64,000 nt of DNA. Origin: Rheum nobile. Taxonomy: Eukaryota > Streptophyta > Magnoliopsida > Caryophyllales > Polygonaceae. The translations under genes and the position numbers were made by a program. The notes beneath the pieces were generated by a model. That model saw only the letters and a list, made by a program, of their open reading frames with translations, made no database searches and was not told where the DNA came from. Positions 35,755 to 47,890 of this stretch are shown here, piece after piece. The stretch covers positions 7,440,001-7,504,000 of the forward strand of contig WOAB01000476.1 of assembly GCA_027886185.1 (NCBI GenBank), given 5' to 3'. Each line of letters starts with the position of its first letter. The first letter of the stretch is position 1.

Positions 35755-36385
35755 TGATGTGAATCAAAGAGGCTCGACTCGTCTGTTGAAATCATATCGT
35801 GGTCGAAGGTGTCTCATCCGTCTCGTCTCGTAACCAGATAAATGAAGGCCTTCACAAGACTGAAAGCCAATGACACTCTTGCTCTCGAGCGAATCGAGTT
35901 TAGGTGAGTCGGTTCGATCATAAGGATGCAATCGGAAGTTGTTTGGGTTGAACCACACGTGGTTTGTCAGAATTAGGGGTGACGTTGGAACTGAAGGGGA
36001 GGAGACACAACTCAACTCAAAGCTTTGATTAAAATTCAACGTCAGTAAAACAAATGATAAAGGAGGCTTTAAATAGCCATAGGGTTTTGGCCATGGGCCG
36101 CTAGAAGCTTAATGGGCCGGTGCTCTCACATGAGACACACACACACCCAAAGTAGAAATATCCAAAAATATTAAGTGCTAAAAACATAACATGCTAAATA
36201 TGGAAAGTGCCACAAATAACAAAGTCTAAACATAGTAATGCTAAATAAGGAAAGTACCAAAATAGTAATGTCTACTAAAAACCTCAAAATAAGCTAGGTA
36301 AGCTATGAAAATGAGAGGCGTCATGGGGGACGCCAGGGACGCGGTCGCCATGGACGGGTTGCTAGGGGCTGGCTGATACGCATCA
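35755..36385 (-). repeat. LTR of a gypsy-like element (TGATGCG...CACATCA)
   Basis: On the minus strand an AAGAAGGGGAGAA polypurine tract (36398-36386) precedes TGATGCGTATCAGCC. The LTR ends GATTCACATCA at 35755. A TATTTAAA box lies at about 36075. No primer site follows, so it is a 3' LTR. Confidence 0.65.
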
Positions 36386-37020
36386 TTCTCCCCTTCTTAG
36401 ATTCGAAGCGTCATTGCTTCGAGCGTGTCCGTCTGAGGGAGAACAGAAGATGATTTATATCATCGCATCACCCCTTCTTAGAGACGAAGTTGGGGTAGGG
36501 AAGCGCGCCAAAGACACAAGCTAGCGAGAGCGTCACCAAGGCTGCTGGAGCGAGCGGCGCGTCGAACGTAGGTGTGGTCATTGCGCTTGGCGCCGAGCTA
36601 GTTTTCGCCCAAGGCGTCCATGCGGGGGAGGCGCCGTTGGGGAGGTAAGCGTGAGTGTTGGTGCTAGAATCTCGCCCAATGATGGAGCGTGCTGTGGGCA
36701 AGGCGCTGGGGCGAGCGTCTCGAATTGCGCCAATGCTAGGAAGAGCATTGCGGTTGGCGTCGATGCTGGCGTTGTTGAAGGTGTGGGCGTCAAGATTGCG
36801 CTGTGATGCATTTCCCCTAAGGATCCGTTCTCTGGTTCAAGGAAAGTCACCTTCAAATCCATGTTCTTGATGTTCTTGATTTCAGTGGCAAGATAGTAAC
36901 AAGAATGGTCCCTTTTTTGTGGGATTTTGGGTTTTATAATGCAAGAAAGACAAAGGGATAAGCAACTCTCCTCTCTTAGATATGACTGATGTGTCCTTTG
37001 TGAAGGATCTCCAAGCTTCA
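36386..37020 (-). pseudogene. Internal 3' remnant of the element with LTR 35755-36385
   Basis: Minus-strand sequence leading into the polypurine tract. It is GC-rich with Ala/Pro/Thr-rich broken frames (36701-36468 and 37021-36578). The word CTAAGAAGGGG occurs twice, at about 36394-36404 and 36471-36481. No conserved pol motif is left. Weakly supported as coding. Confidence 0.4.
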
Positions 37021-37640
37021 AGGAAATTTCGTCACTAAAAGCTAATCAAAGTCCTCTTCAATACCGGCGGTGGTCTCACTTGAACAATCAAGATTTGGCC
37101 CGAACGTTTGAAGTGATTGAGGCAATGTTGTGTAAGGGATAAGCTACTAGAAATATTGGATAAACCCACCAAAAATGACCAGAAGAAACGTAGATTCGAT
37201 TGAGGATAAACACACCTAAATCTCTCTAACTTGTTCGGGTAAACTCACCAAACAAAAATGTCAAAACCTAAGGCTCTTGAGGCTTTTTCTCTCGGGAAAA
37301 GCTCAAAAAAATTATTGATGATCAACGTAAAGAAAATGATGGCTACAAGCTAGCTTAAAAACAAAAGCAAAATCCTAATTGTCTTTCCAAATTAATGTCA
37401 TGCCTTAAAGAGAGGCTCTTGATGGTTTGGTAGAATCTCAATGCCATTTTCCTTCAATTTGGATATGTCAGAGAGAATCCCATGTGCCACGTCACCACCA
37501 AAAAATGAGAGAAAAGGCACGAGCCAGTTATGTGATGGCCTCATTTTAGTGTCTTGACACTACCGGCGTCGGGGCCTTCTTGACATCCAATGCCATCTCC
37601 GAGCAAACCTTCAAACTCTCCGACACTCTTGGGGTACAAT
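37021..37640. other. Unassigned DNA, probably old LTR or leader sequence
   Basis: No open frame or motif recognised. It may belong to the 3' LTR of the minus-strand gypsy element that begins at 38530, since the MITE at 37641 separates otherwise similar-looking DNA. Confidence 0.3.
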
Positions 37641-37994
37641 CAATGTTCTAAAAGTCGCTAGGCGGGAGCTGGGCGGTGAGGGGGGGCTTAGCGCCTAGGC
37701 GGCTAGGAGGGGGCATAGGCGGACTAAAAATTAATGCATGATCCATGTGATTATTTGATTATGTTCTTCCAAATCCATTAATCTTTATAAAACTATGTTG
37801 GAATGAGATTTGATATTATATTATGGGCCTTATTACACAAAGCCTAACCCAAAATCATGTTAATGCATCCATCATCTTCTAAGATGTTGCAACTTCCACA
37901 ACATTTGAGGATTCTTCTCGCCTAGGCGGGTCCTAGGCGGAGGGTGACCGCCTAGCGCCTAGCCGGGGCCTAGGCGAGGATTTTTAGAACATTG
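37641..37994 (+). mobile_element. hAT-type MITE with CGCCTAGGCGG subterminal motifs
   Basis: Ends CAATGTTCTAAAA and TTTTAGAACATTG are perfect 13-base inverted repeats. GGTACAAT is duplicated exactly (37633-37640, 37995-38002). Both ends carry clusters of CCTAGGC palindromes and GCGCCTAGGCGG words; the middle is AT-rich. No coding sequence. Confidence 0.92.
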
Positions 37995-38530
37995 GGTACA
38001 ATGACATGTAGGGATGTCAAGAGTAGGTGGGATAAGTTTGGCCTCATTTGGAGCTACTTGGCCTGGTGAGCGTCGCAGTCCGCTATCTTGGCCAATGTCC
38101 GACGTCTGGATGCCTACTTGGATGAGTGTCATCACCGAGTCATTTAGCACTTGTCTCGACGCTCCATAGCTCATAAGGCCTCTTTTGATGCCTTCTTAAA
38201 GTAGCTTGGCCTGGGCCCTTATGATAACCTTTTGGCCTAGGAGGTGTCGAGGTGGCCTGAACGTATGAGCGGCATTGTAGGAGTTGGGTAGTTTGGCATC
38301 AACATTCTTGCTCTCCTTTGGACATGCACCTCCAATTCATCATCATCCTCCAAGATGGACTCCTTTGGTCATAAGTTGCCTTGGGTGCCTCCTTGCCCTA
38401 GAGTTGGCGTCAGCGGCATCGATTTTTTTTTCTCCCGCGGCCTTGTCCTTGGCCTCTAGTTCTGGCTCAACCTTGGCACTTGTTGGAGTGGTGGCATATT
38501 GAGGTGAAGCAACTTGGATTCAAATCATCA
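37995..38530 (-). repeat. Partial 3' LTR of minus-strand gypsy element C
   Basis: On the minus strand a purine tract at 38545-38531 (CTTCAAGAGAGGGA) is followed by TGATGATTTGAATCC at 38530, the expected LTR start. The far end cannot be found; the MITE at 37641 lies in or beside it. Confidence 0.55.
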
Positions 38531-38545
38531 TCCCTCTCTTGAAGA

Positions 38546-41500
38546 GGATTCGACCTCTAATCTCCTTGTTCATTCTCGTCTTCTTCATTGTCAACCAGGA
38601 AAGGCTTCAAATCTGCAACATTGAAAACATTATGCACACCATAGTTATTAGGCAAATCAAGTTGATATGCATTATTGTTGATCCTTTTGACCACTTGGAA
38701 TTGTCCATTGCCTCTTGGCTTGAGCTTAGAATTCCTAAGTGTAGGAAATCTCTCTTCCCTTAGATGGATACACACCAAGTCACTAGGTTCAAAGATGACT
38801 TCCTTTCTTCCTTTATTAGCTTGCGTCAAATATTGTGCCGTGCGCTCCTCAAGTTTTCTCTTGGTTGTTTTATGCAGCTCTTGCACAAACTTGGCATGGT
38901 CCTTGCCATTCTCATCTTCCTTGTCCTTAAGTGTGTAAGGAACCACATCAAGAGGAGTTATTGGATTGCGTCCATACACAACCTCAACATGAGTCTTCTT
39001 AGTGGCCGAATGTACTGAATGGTTGTAAGCAAATGCAATGAAAGCTAAGCACTCTTCCCACCTGCGCAAGTAAGTACTCAACAATGCACGTAATAAAGCT
39101 CCTAAAGTCCTATTGACAACCTCAGTTTGGCCATCAGTTTGCGGATGACTTGAAGTAGAAAAGAGAAGCTTAGTTCCTCGTCTAGACCATAGTGTTTTCC
39201 ATAAATAGTTAAGAAATTTAGCATCTCTATCCGACACTATTGTCCTTGGAACTCCATGTAGTCTCACTACTTCACAAAAGAACAAATCAGCCACATGTGA
39301 TGCATTGTCGGTTTTATTACATGCTATGAAATGTGCCATTTTTGAAAACCGATCAACCATCACAAAAATTGAGTCTCTCCGACTCTTAGTCCTAGGTGGA
39401 CCCACAACAAACTCCATAGAAATGTCCACCCATGGGGCACTAGGAATATGGAGGGGAGTGTATAGACCGAGGGGATTTAGATTAGACTTGGCCCTCACAC
39501 ATGTAGTACATGAAGCACAAAATTTTTCAACATCCTTATCCCAAAGTGTCCCATTAGCCCGCCCCTATGTGCTTCATGAATGAAGAGCCTACGTAGGGAA
39601 CCACTATGAACACAAAGTCTATTACCTCTAAACAAGTAACCATCATGCAAATAGAATATGCCTTGGCTACCCTTATCCTCACATGCTCGAATTGTCTCAT
39701 AAAAATCAGGATCATCAAAGTACAAAGACTTCATACAAGCAAACCCTAAAACTCTAGCATCTAAAGAAGTGAGAAGAGTGTACCTCTTGGATAGTGCATC
39801 GACAACTATGTTGTCTTTTCCCTTCTTGTGCTTGATCACTTAGGGAAAGACCTCTATAAACTCAACCCACTTAACATGCCTTCTATTAAACTTGCTTTGG
39901 CCTTTAAGATACTTCATAACTTCATGGTCCGAATGTTTGACAAACTCCTTAGGCATAAGGTAGTGTTGCTAAGTCTTGAGCACTCAGACGAGAGCAAACA
40001 ACTCTTTGTCATAGGTTGGATAGTTGAGCTCGTCCCCACTCATTTTCTCATTGAAGTAAGCTATTGGCTGACCTCCTTGTGTCAACACCCCTCCAAGACC
40101 ATCCTTGAGGCATCACATTCAATCTCAAAGGTCCTTGTGAAATCTGGGAGTGCAAGCAATAGAGCATTGGTGAGCTTGCCCTTTAGCATTTCAAATGCAG
40201 CCTCTTGCGCTTCACCCCAATGGAACACCACATTCTTCTTGGTGAGTTTAGTCAAGGGCGTGGCTATGGAGCTAAAGTCTTTCACAAACCTCCTATAGAA
40301 TCCAACCAAGCCTAGGAAACTTCTCACTTGGGTCATGGTGGTAGGCATTGGCCATTCCCTTATGGCTTTTACCTTCTCCTCATCAACCTTCAATAATGTT
40401 TTACTCACAAAAAAGCCAGGAAAGATAACATGATCCGAGCAAAATGACATTTCTTGAAGTTTGCATAGAGTTTTTCCTTCCTAAGGACATCTAATACTTG
40501 TAAGTTATTGCTATAAATCAATATGTCATCAAAATAAACAACTACAAATTTCTCTAAGAATGGCCTATGCACATGATTCATCAATCTCATAAAAGTACTA
40601 GAAGCATTAGTGAGTCCGAAGGGCATTACCAACCATTCATACAAGCCATACTTTGTCTTGAAAGCAATATTCCACTCATCTCTTTCTTTCATCCGGATTT
40701 GGTGGTATCCAATTTTGAGGTCTATCTTGGAGAAAATTTGGGAGCCATGTAACTTATCAAACATATCATCCAATCTAGGGATGGGATGCCTATACTTGAT
40801 GGTAATGTTATTGATAGCTCAGAAATCAACACACATTCTCCAAATACCATTCTTCTTGGGCACAAGTATGACTAGCACGACACAAGGGCTTAAACTTTCC
40901 CTCACATAGCCCTTGTCAAGCAACTCATGGACTTGCTTTTGCAGCTCTTTTGTCTCTTCTGGATTGGTCCTATAGGCTGCCCTATTTGGCAATGTGGCAC
41001 TAGGAACAAAATTGATTTGATGCTCTATCCCTCGGATGGGTGGCAAGCCACTAGGAACCTCATCTTGGAACAAATCCTCATAGTCCTGGAAAAGAGAAGC
41101 CATAGGCAAAGGTATGTCACTCAATTCTTGTGAAGAAAACATATTAGTCATAGGCACGAAAAGGTAACAAACGTTTCTTCCCTGAATAACCTTGTCAACT
41201 TCTTTGGCTTTGGCCAATAACATGTGGTTGCTAGCCCCAAAGCTAGTGCCTATGGCTAGCTTCTTGTTGCCTCCTTTGTCTTGGCTCTTTTGGCTCCTTC
41301 TTTGCTCACTGGCCACATAGTCGGCCATGATCTCATGGGGCGCCATAGGGTGAAGAGAGATCTTCTTTCTAGCCATATAAAATGAATACTCGTTGGTGAC
41401 TCCTTGATAGATCACTCCTCGGTCATATTGCCAAGGCCTCCCAAGTAGCCAATGGCATGCCGTCATGAGAAGCACAACATATATGACCTTATCTTCGTAG

Positions 41501-41960
41501 GCTCCAATGGAAAACTGAATCAAGGCTTGTGTTTGTACCTTGAGAGGAGTTGAAGAATAGAGTCAATTGAGCGTGTAGGGTTGATGGTGAGGTGTGGTCT
41601 TGAGTTTGAATCTTTTAACCACTTCTTGGTTAATGATATTACAGTTAGAGCCCCCATCAATAATCACACTACAAACCTTTCCTTGAATGTGACACCTAGT
41701 GTGGAAAATTGGTTCACGTTGAGAAGGCAAAGGTGGCACGTCACTAGCAACAAAGGTCCTCTTGACCATAAAACAATCTCCAATGGCTGTCGTGACATGA
41801 ACCTCTTCTTCTTCTTCATGTTGAGTGTCGTCCTCCTCGGGTGCTTCCTCTTCATCCTCAGAAACATAGTCCTCATGCTCATTTAAGAGCACTTGCTTCC
41901 TTGTAGGGCAATCCCTTGCATAATGGCCCCGCCCTAAACACTTGTAGCACTTGACATCCC
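38546..41960 (-). pseudogene. Gypsy pol, element C (protease to integrase)
   Basis: Nearly complete gypsy order on the minus strand with frame breaks. A CCHC knuckle (CYKCLGRGHYARDC, 41949-41908) is followed by an acidic linker and a protease with IDGGSN (about 41650) in place of the usual DSGA/DTGA. Next are LLGRPWQYD (about 41450), RT with GYVRESLSP, FSKIDLK and an intact YFDDILIYS (about 40530), RNase H, the RH end VVDALSKRY (about 39790), an integrase finger start (EAHRGG), EFVVGPPRT, VSDRDAKF, QTDGQTE and a NVADLKPFL tail. The integrase frame 39498-38557 is open for 313 codons. The tail stops before the polypurine tract. Confidence 0.9.
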
Positions 41961-42768
41961 TAGTGCGAGAGTTGTCTTCTTTTTTGTAGCCTTGGCTAGG
42001 CGGTTAGCCTTCTCTTTTAGGTGGGGCTTTGGCTTGTTTTGGGTCCCTTACTTCACCCTCTCCAACTTGACTTGAATCATGTATTAGAAATCTTGAGGCA
42101 TAAACCTGAACCTCATAGCCTCTTTAAGCTACTCCCACGTGGTGATTGATGGGTAGTTGTGGTAGGCTCTCTCTTCTTTGTCCTCAAGCCACTAGAAGTA
42201 GCAAAGTCAGAAAAAAGGATAGTGGCAATGACCACTCTTTGCACATCGGAGTAGCCATAATAGTCAAAGACAACTTCAGTTTTGGCCTTCCAATCAAGGT
42301 AGGCCATCGGGTCAGATGTGCCTGCATAGGCCTGGATGAAGAGCTTAATGACGTGGTGTTGCTCCTTCTCTTGAGCTCAGGCTCCATCTCCGTACCCAAA
42401 GGCAAAATGCCTAGGCCCTTGCACCCGTGGGGGCGTCCTTCGGTCTCTAACCCCTTCTTGGTGATCTTGCTGCTCGAAGGGCACACGCTTTGGACGCAAG
42501 AGTGGGCCTGCTGGTGGTTGATAAGGTCGCCTCATCATCCTCTCAAGGATAGGAGGATTAGCCGGGGCAAGTGACCGAGTAGGCGCTTGATTGATGGCAT
42601 CAGGGGAGAAAGGGTTCTCCATGTCATCTAAAAGGGGGTTGGGCCCCTTGAAGTCCTTAACAAATTGGTGATTTCTTCGGCTTGGTGTGAGGGCCCATCC
42701 TCCCGAAAGCTCTCTTGAAACTCTCTTGGTTTAGGGAAGTTAGGTTGACTTGTGGTGTAAAGATAACA
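41961..42768 (-). pseudogene. Gypsy gag, element C, truncated
   Basis: Minus-strand frames contain MAYLDWKAKTEVVFDYYGYS (about 42307-42248), the retrotrans_gag core, and a Pro-rich N-terminal part (42622-42377), with frame changes between them. The 5' end is cut by the Athila LTR at 42769, so no 5' LTR or primer site is present. Confidence 0.75.
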
Positions 42769-44286
42769 TGATTATATGCTACATATTGACTCATATTAAC
42801 CCCATTTTGTGCATAAAAGAGACACTCCCTTAGGCATTTTGTAGGAACTTTGCTTGCTTTGCTTGGATCTCTTACTTTTTGTTGTTTTTGTTTTGTAGGA
42901 GCACTTTTGGGAGCTATGGGGACATGATGGAATCATCTTGGAGTTAGCTTAAGCTTGGACAAAACAAAAAGAGCATTAACTCGAAGATTTGGTGAAGAAA
43001 AATGCACTTCAAGAGGATCACAACCTATTGGTGTCAGACAACACACTCATGTATCATCACAAGCTGAAAAATACACATGTTGTCACCACCACGACCAGCC
43101 TGTGGTGATCACCACGGCCATGTTGCCGATTGAGAACACTTAAATGCATTTTATCCTCTTACTTTGGTAGCCCATATAAATAGGGCATGTAAGGGCAACT
43201 TTTGAGATTTATGCCCCAACTTTACATCCCATCTTAGCCTCCATTTCTAGGGTTAGCATTTACTTTGATTCTCTCCCTTTTTCCAACTCTAGATTTCTTT
43301 TCCCACTTAATTTAGTAGTTAGATTTACTCTTTTGTGAGATTCTAGTATTACCTTTTGGGTTGTTGAGCTCCTTTGTGGTTCAAGACTTGGAAAGAGAGC
43401 AAAGTTTCATCTTTTCTCTCATGGTTCAATGGAAATGCAAGAATTTGGTTAAATGTTAAGTATTTCTTACATATTTGGTTAAATGCTAAGTATATCTTGT
43501 TCATTCTCTCTATTTCTTGTTTTGTTTATCATTGTACTCATGTTTGGTTGAATGTTAAGTATTTTTTATGATGGTTGAATTGATGTTTTATGCCATGTTC
43601 TTGCAAATCATGAGTGAGTAATTTGTTATGTTAGGATTGAGAGTAGCCCAATGATGATTATGTGATGATTTGGTGAAGTTTTCTCTTTGGTTGGATGAGT
43701 TTTGGTGTACTACTCAAATCTTGCACACCAAGTGTGTGAAAATACCTAACTAGTATTTTTACATGTATTAAATGTTGGATATGCATTGAAATGTGATGTT
43801 TGACATTATAATCTCAAGATTTTAGCTAGGACTTAAGGATCACAAAATTAGATCTATTTTCCTAGTGGTTGTGTGAATTGTCATAATGCCTAATGAATCT
43901 AATCTTGCATTAATTACCACGAAAGTAGGATTAGAATAGTTTCTTATACCTTGAAAGAGCATAGGATATATATTAGAAAATTTGACCATTGGAGACCATT
44001 ACTTGCTACCTTAGAGATTTATTTGATTGTCATTACATGATCTCATTTGTGGTGAACCCCAATCCTAGATTTTCATCATTTAATTAACCCAAACCTACCT
44101 CTTTTTGTTTTAGTTAGTTCTAGACTTTGCATTTCTTCTTAGTTTTATAAAATCAAAACCAAAAACTCCACATCTTTTGTTTGATCTAGATTATTAGTTT
44201 GTGTAGAATTGGTGATCAACGAGTGCTCCCTTGGATTCAATATCTTTTATAATACTCGATAGTACAGTGCACTTACATGCCTATCA
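42769..44286 (+). repeat. Athila 5' LTR (about 1.5 kb)
   Basis: Starts TGATTATATGC and ends ATGCCTATCA, followed by the primer site. A TATA box (CATATAAATAG) lies near 43173. A short motif, TTGGTTAAATGTTAAGTAT, recurs near 43446, 43471 and 43541. Confidence 0.7.
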
Positions 44287-44291
44287 AGTTT

Positions 44292-44310
44292 TTGGCCGTG
44301 TTGCCGGGGA
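44292..44310 (+). other. Primer binding site, tRNA-Asp type (imperfect)
   Basis: TTGGCCGTGTTGCCGGGGA corresponds to the Athila primer site TGGCGCCGTTGCCGGGGA with a few changes. Confidence 0.8.
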
Positions 44311-44315
44311 GTACG

Positions 44316-45051
44316 GTTGACATTGATTAAGCATTGATTATTAAGACTAGATCTTTTCTTTTTGTCATTTTATTTATTAAAAAAACTTCTAATCACTCTA
44401 TTCTTCTTGTAGTGATTTCTCTGTTGCATGGCCGTTACTCGAAGTCTTAGGGTGCATCTTGAAGAAGGAGACCCCGAGATTGAGAAATCATTTCGTGTAA
44501 GGAGAAAGCTACAAAAGAGTCAAGGAGAACAAAAAAGAATCTCACTCATATTCAAACATGGACGAAGATCGAAGAACCGTTGAGGACTACATTGCACAAA
44601 ACAACTATGTCATTCATTCCGGAATCACAAGGCCAAATGTAGAAGCCAACAACTTTGAGTTGAAACCGGCCCTTCTCACTATGGTTGACATTGATTAAGC
44701 ATTGATTATTAAGACTAGATCTTTTCTTTTTGTCATTTTATTTATTAAAAAAACTTCTAATCACTCTATTCTTCTTGTAGTGATTTCTCTATTGCATGGC
44801 CGTTACTCGAAGTCTTAGGGTGCATCTTGAAGAAGGAGACCCCGAGATTGAGAAATCATTTCGTGTAAGGAGAAAGCTACAAAAGAGTCAAGGAGAACAA
44901 AAAAGAATCTCACTCATATTCAAACATGGACGAAGATCGAAGAACCGTTGAGGACTACATTGCACAAAACAACTATGTCATTCATTCCGGAATCACAAGG
45001 CCAAATGTAGAAGCCAACAACTTTGAGTTGAAACCGGCCCTTCTCACTATG
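44316..45051 (+). repeat. Tandem duplication, 2 x 368 bases
   Basis: 44316-44683 and 44684-45051 are nearly identical (one difference noticed: CTG versus CTA before TTGCATGG). The unit spans the gag leader, the gag ATG (44428, repeated at 44796) and the first part of gag. The first copy's capsid frame therefore runs into duplicated leader and stops. Confidence 0.95.
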
Positions 45052-46404
45052 GTACAACACCATCAATTTTTGGGATCACCATCGGAAGATCCAAATCTTC
45101 ATCTCTCGGTCTTCTTGGAGATTTGTGACACAGTGAAGTACAATAGGGTTACTCAAGATGCCATTCGACTAAGGCTTTTCCCGTTCTCACTAAGGGATCA
45201 AGCAAAGGGCTTGGGTCTACACCATTCCGGAAAATTCAATCACTACTTGGGAGAAACTCTCCGCCGCTTTCATGGCCGAATACTTTCCACCAAGCAAGAC
45301 TACCACTCTAAGGAATGAGATCTTCTCTTTCCGCCAAAAGGAAGAGGAATCTTTTTATGAAGCTTGGAAAGATTCAAGGAGCTTTTGAGGAAGTGCCCAC
45401 ATCATGGATTCGAGAAGTGGTTCCTAGTTCAAGGATTCTACAATGGGCTAACCAACGCTTCAAAGATGAAATTGATAGTGTCGCCGGAGGGGCTCTCATG
45501 AGAAAAAGGATAACCGAGGCTTAGACGTTTTGAAGAGATGGCAATGAACCACCAAAAGTGGTCAAACCCAAAGTTTGAGCCCAAGAAATCACCCGAAAGG
45601 TATGACATCGACACCTTTGATCTCTTAGCGGCTAAGAACGATGCCTTATCGGCTAAGTTGGATGCCCTCAACAAGAAATTTAATGCTATGAATGTGCATG
45701 CCAAAGGGAACATTGTTGGTTCAAATGGCCCTTGTGAAATTCGTGGTATGGTTAGCCATCTTGGGTTGAATTGTCAATATGTGACTTCCCCCTCTTCATA
45801 TTCTCAAGAACCACCAGTTGAGCATGTTGACTTCCTCAACCACCCAAGACCAAGACCTCAAAATGACCCATATTCCAATACCTACAATCTCGGTTGGAGG
45901 AACCATCCCAATTTCTCATACCGGAACAATCAAAATACCATTCCTTAACCCCTTCCAAAGCAACCTCCCGGTTTTAACCAAGGTTCTTACCAACCCCAAC
46001 CTCCTCAAAAGTCCAACCTTGAAGTCATAATGGAGAGCTTCATTGCCACTCAAGCAAAACAAAATGATGAGTTTTGAAACCAATTTGGGCAACTTACATC
46101 CAAGTTTGATGCTTTGACCACTCATAACAAGATGCTAGAAACCCAAATCTCTCAAATTGCCCAACAAGTTTCTCGCTCCTCTTCTAGACATCAAGGTAGA
46201 CTTCTCAGTCAACCCGAGCCTAATCCAAGAGAATGTATGCCGGTGAACCTTAGGAGTGGGAAGAATATGGAAGAACCCAAGAGGAAAGATGTTGTGGAGG
46301 TTGAGAATCATGACATGGAACAACCGTTGGAAGATGAAAATGAAAAGGAAGAGAGGGGAGAAGAACCAAAAAGCAATAAAATGAGGGAGGAAGGTGAGAA
46401 ATAA
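44428..46404 (+). pseudogene. Athila gag, broken
   Basis: Starts MAVTRSLRVHLEEGD (44428, again 44796). A frameshift occurs near MDEDRRTVEDY (44926), then the capsid core to 45318. A further shift into 45315-45524 and 45538-45948 follows, with stops near 45946 and 46076. A Pro-rich segment and QISQIAQQVS lead to an acidic Lys/Glu-rich end at 46404. Several frameshifts and the 368-base duplication make it non-functional. Confidence 0.85.
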
Positions 46405-47890
46405 CCGAAGTATGTGGCACCACCACCCTACAAACCACCTATCCCATTCCCTCAAAGACTCTAAAAGGCCAAGCTAGACAATCAATTTGGGAAGTTTCTT
46501 GAAGTATTGAAGAAGTTGTACATCAACATCCCTTACACATATGCTCTTTCCCAAATGCCCAAATATGCCAAGGTCTTGAAAGATATCTTGTCCAACAAAA
46601 AAGGCCTTGAAGAATATGGAACTGTGGCCTTGACCGAGGAGTGTAGTGCAATTCTCCAAAATAAGTTACCTCCAAGCTCAAGGATCCCGGTAACTTCTCT
46701 ATTCCATGTGTGATAGGAAACACTAGCCTTAAACGTGCTTTGTGTGATCTTGGTGCTAGTGTTAGTTTAATGCCTTTGTCAATTTGTGAGAGGTTGGACA
46801 TGTGTGACTTGAAACCCACCAATATGTCCTTAGTTTTAGCGGATCACTCTATCTGATACCCAAGTGGTATCCTTGAGGATGTTCCTATCAAAGTCAGTAA
46901 TTTCTTTATTCCGGCCGATTTTGTTATTCTTGAAATGGAGGAAGATTCTCAAGTCCCCATCATTCTTGGAAGGCCTTTCCTTGCTACGGCGGGCGCCGTC
47001 ATTGATGTGAAAAAGGAAAAGCTCTCCATGAATGTTGGGGAGGAAAAAGTTGAATTTAATTTGCCTAATGCTATTAAACATCCTTCTTTTGAGCATTTCT
47101 TGTGTAGAGTTGACCTTGTTGACCACCTAGTGAAGAAGGATTTTGTGAGAAAATGCTCGAAGGATCCCCTTGAAAGATGTTTGGTGAGCTCTGGAGGCCT
47201 TGATTATAAAGACTTGGAAGTCGCTTCTTGTGCTCAATTTCTTGAAGCAAATTCGGAACTCCCACACCGATTGGCTAAGGTAGAGAAGCTTGAGAAGGAT
47301 TCAAAGACCACCACCTTTGAGGAGAAAGATGCACCTAAGGTAAAATTGATACCTCTCCCTTCCACCCTAAGGTATGAATTTCTTGGACCCAACTCTACTT
47401 ACCCGGTGATAATCAATGCTAACCTAAGTAAGTGTGAAACCGATAAATTGCTTAGAGAACTTAGGTTACATAGAAAAGTCATGGGGTATACAATTGATGA
47501 TTTGAAAGACATTAGTCCATCCACTTGCATGCATAGAATTTTGCTAGAAGATGATCATAAACCCTCCATTGAGCATCAAAGCAGGCTTAACCCTAACATG
47601 AAGGAAGTAGTGAAAAAAGAAGTGCTTAAATTGCTAGATGCCTGCATAATCTATCCTATTTCCGATAGTGAGTGGGTTAGCCCGGTTCAAGTGGTACCTA
47701 AAAAGGGGGCATGACCATTGAAAGAAATGAGAAAAATGAATTGATTCCCACTAGAATGGTCACGGGGTGGAGAATGTGCATTGATTATAGAAAGTTGAAC
47801 AAAGCAACCCGAAAAGATCACTTCTCCCTTCCCTTCATTGATCAAATGCTTGAGAGGCTAGCTAGACATCCCCACTTTTGTTACATAGAT
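46405..47890 (+). pseudogene. Athila protease and start of RT
   Basis: YKPPIPFPQRL precedes the protease-like region, with the active site DLGAS near 46750 and ILGRPFLATAGAVIDV near 46963. The open frame 46935-47714 reaches WVSPVQVVPKK, and a frameshift leads to GWRMCIDYRKLNKAT (47767-47811) and the end at 47890. Stops lie at about 46711 and 46856. Truncated before the catalytic RT motifs. Confidence 0.85.

Larger units (their letters stand above)
42769..47890 (+). mobile_element. Athila-type Ty3/gypsy retrotransposon, 3' truncated
   Basis: LTR, a tRNA-Asp-type primer site, gag, protease and the start of RT in plus orientation. The Asp-type primer site and the gag core (DPNLHLSVFLEICDT, AIRLRLFPFSLRDQAKG) are Athila hallmarks. 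The sequence stops at a CIDYRKLN...LPFIDQML RT segment, where the next array's LTR begins at 47891. The RT core, integrase and env-like region are absent. Confidence 0.88.

Noticed and set aside
35354..35833. 159-codon hydrophobic, apparently multi-pass membrane protein
   Set aside because: The residues (F, L, S, C) follow from the T/C-rich base composition; no conserved pattern, and the opposite strand is open as well.
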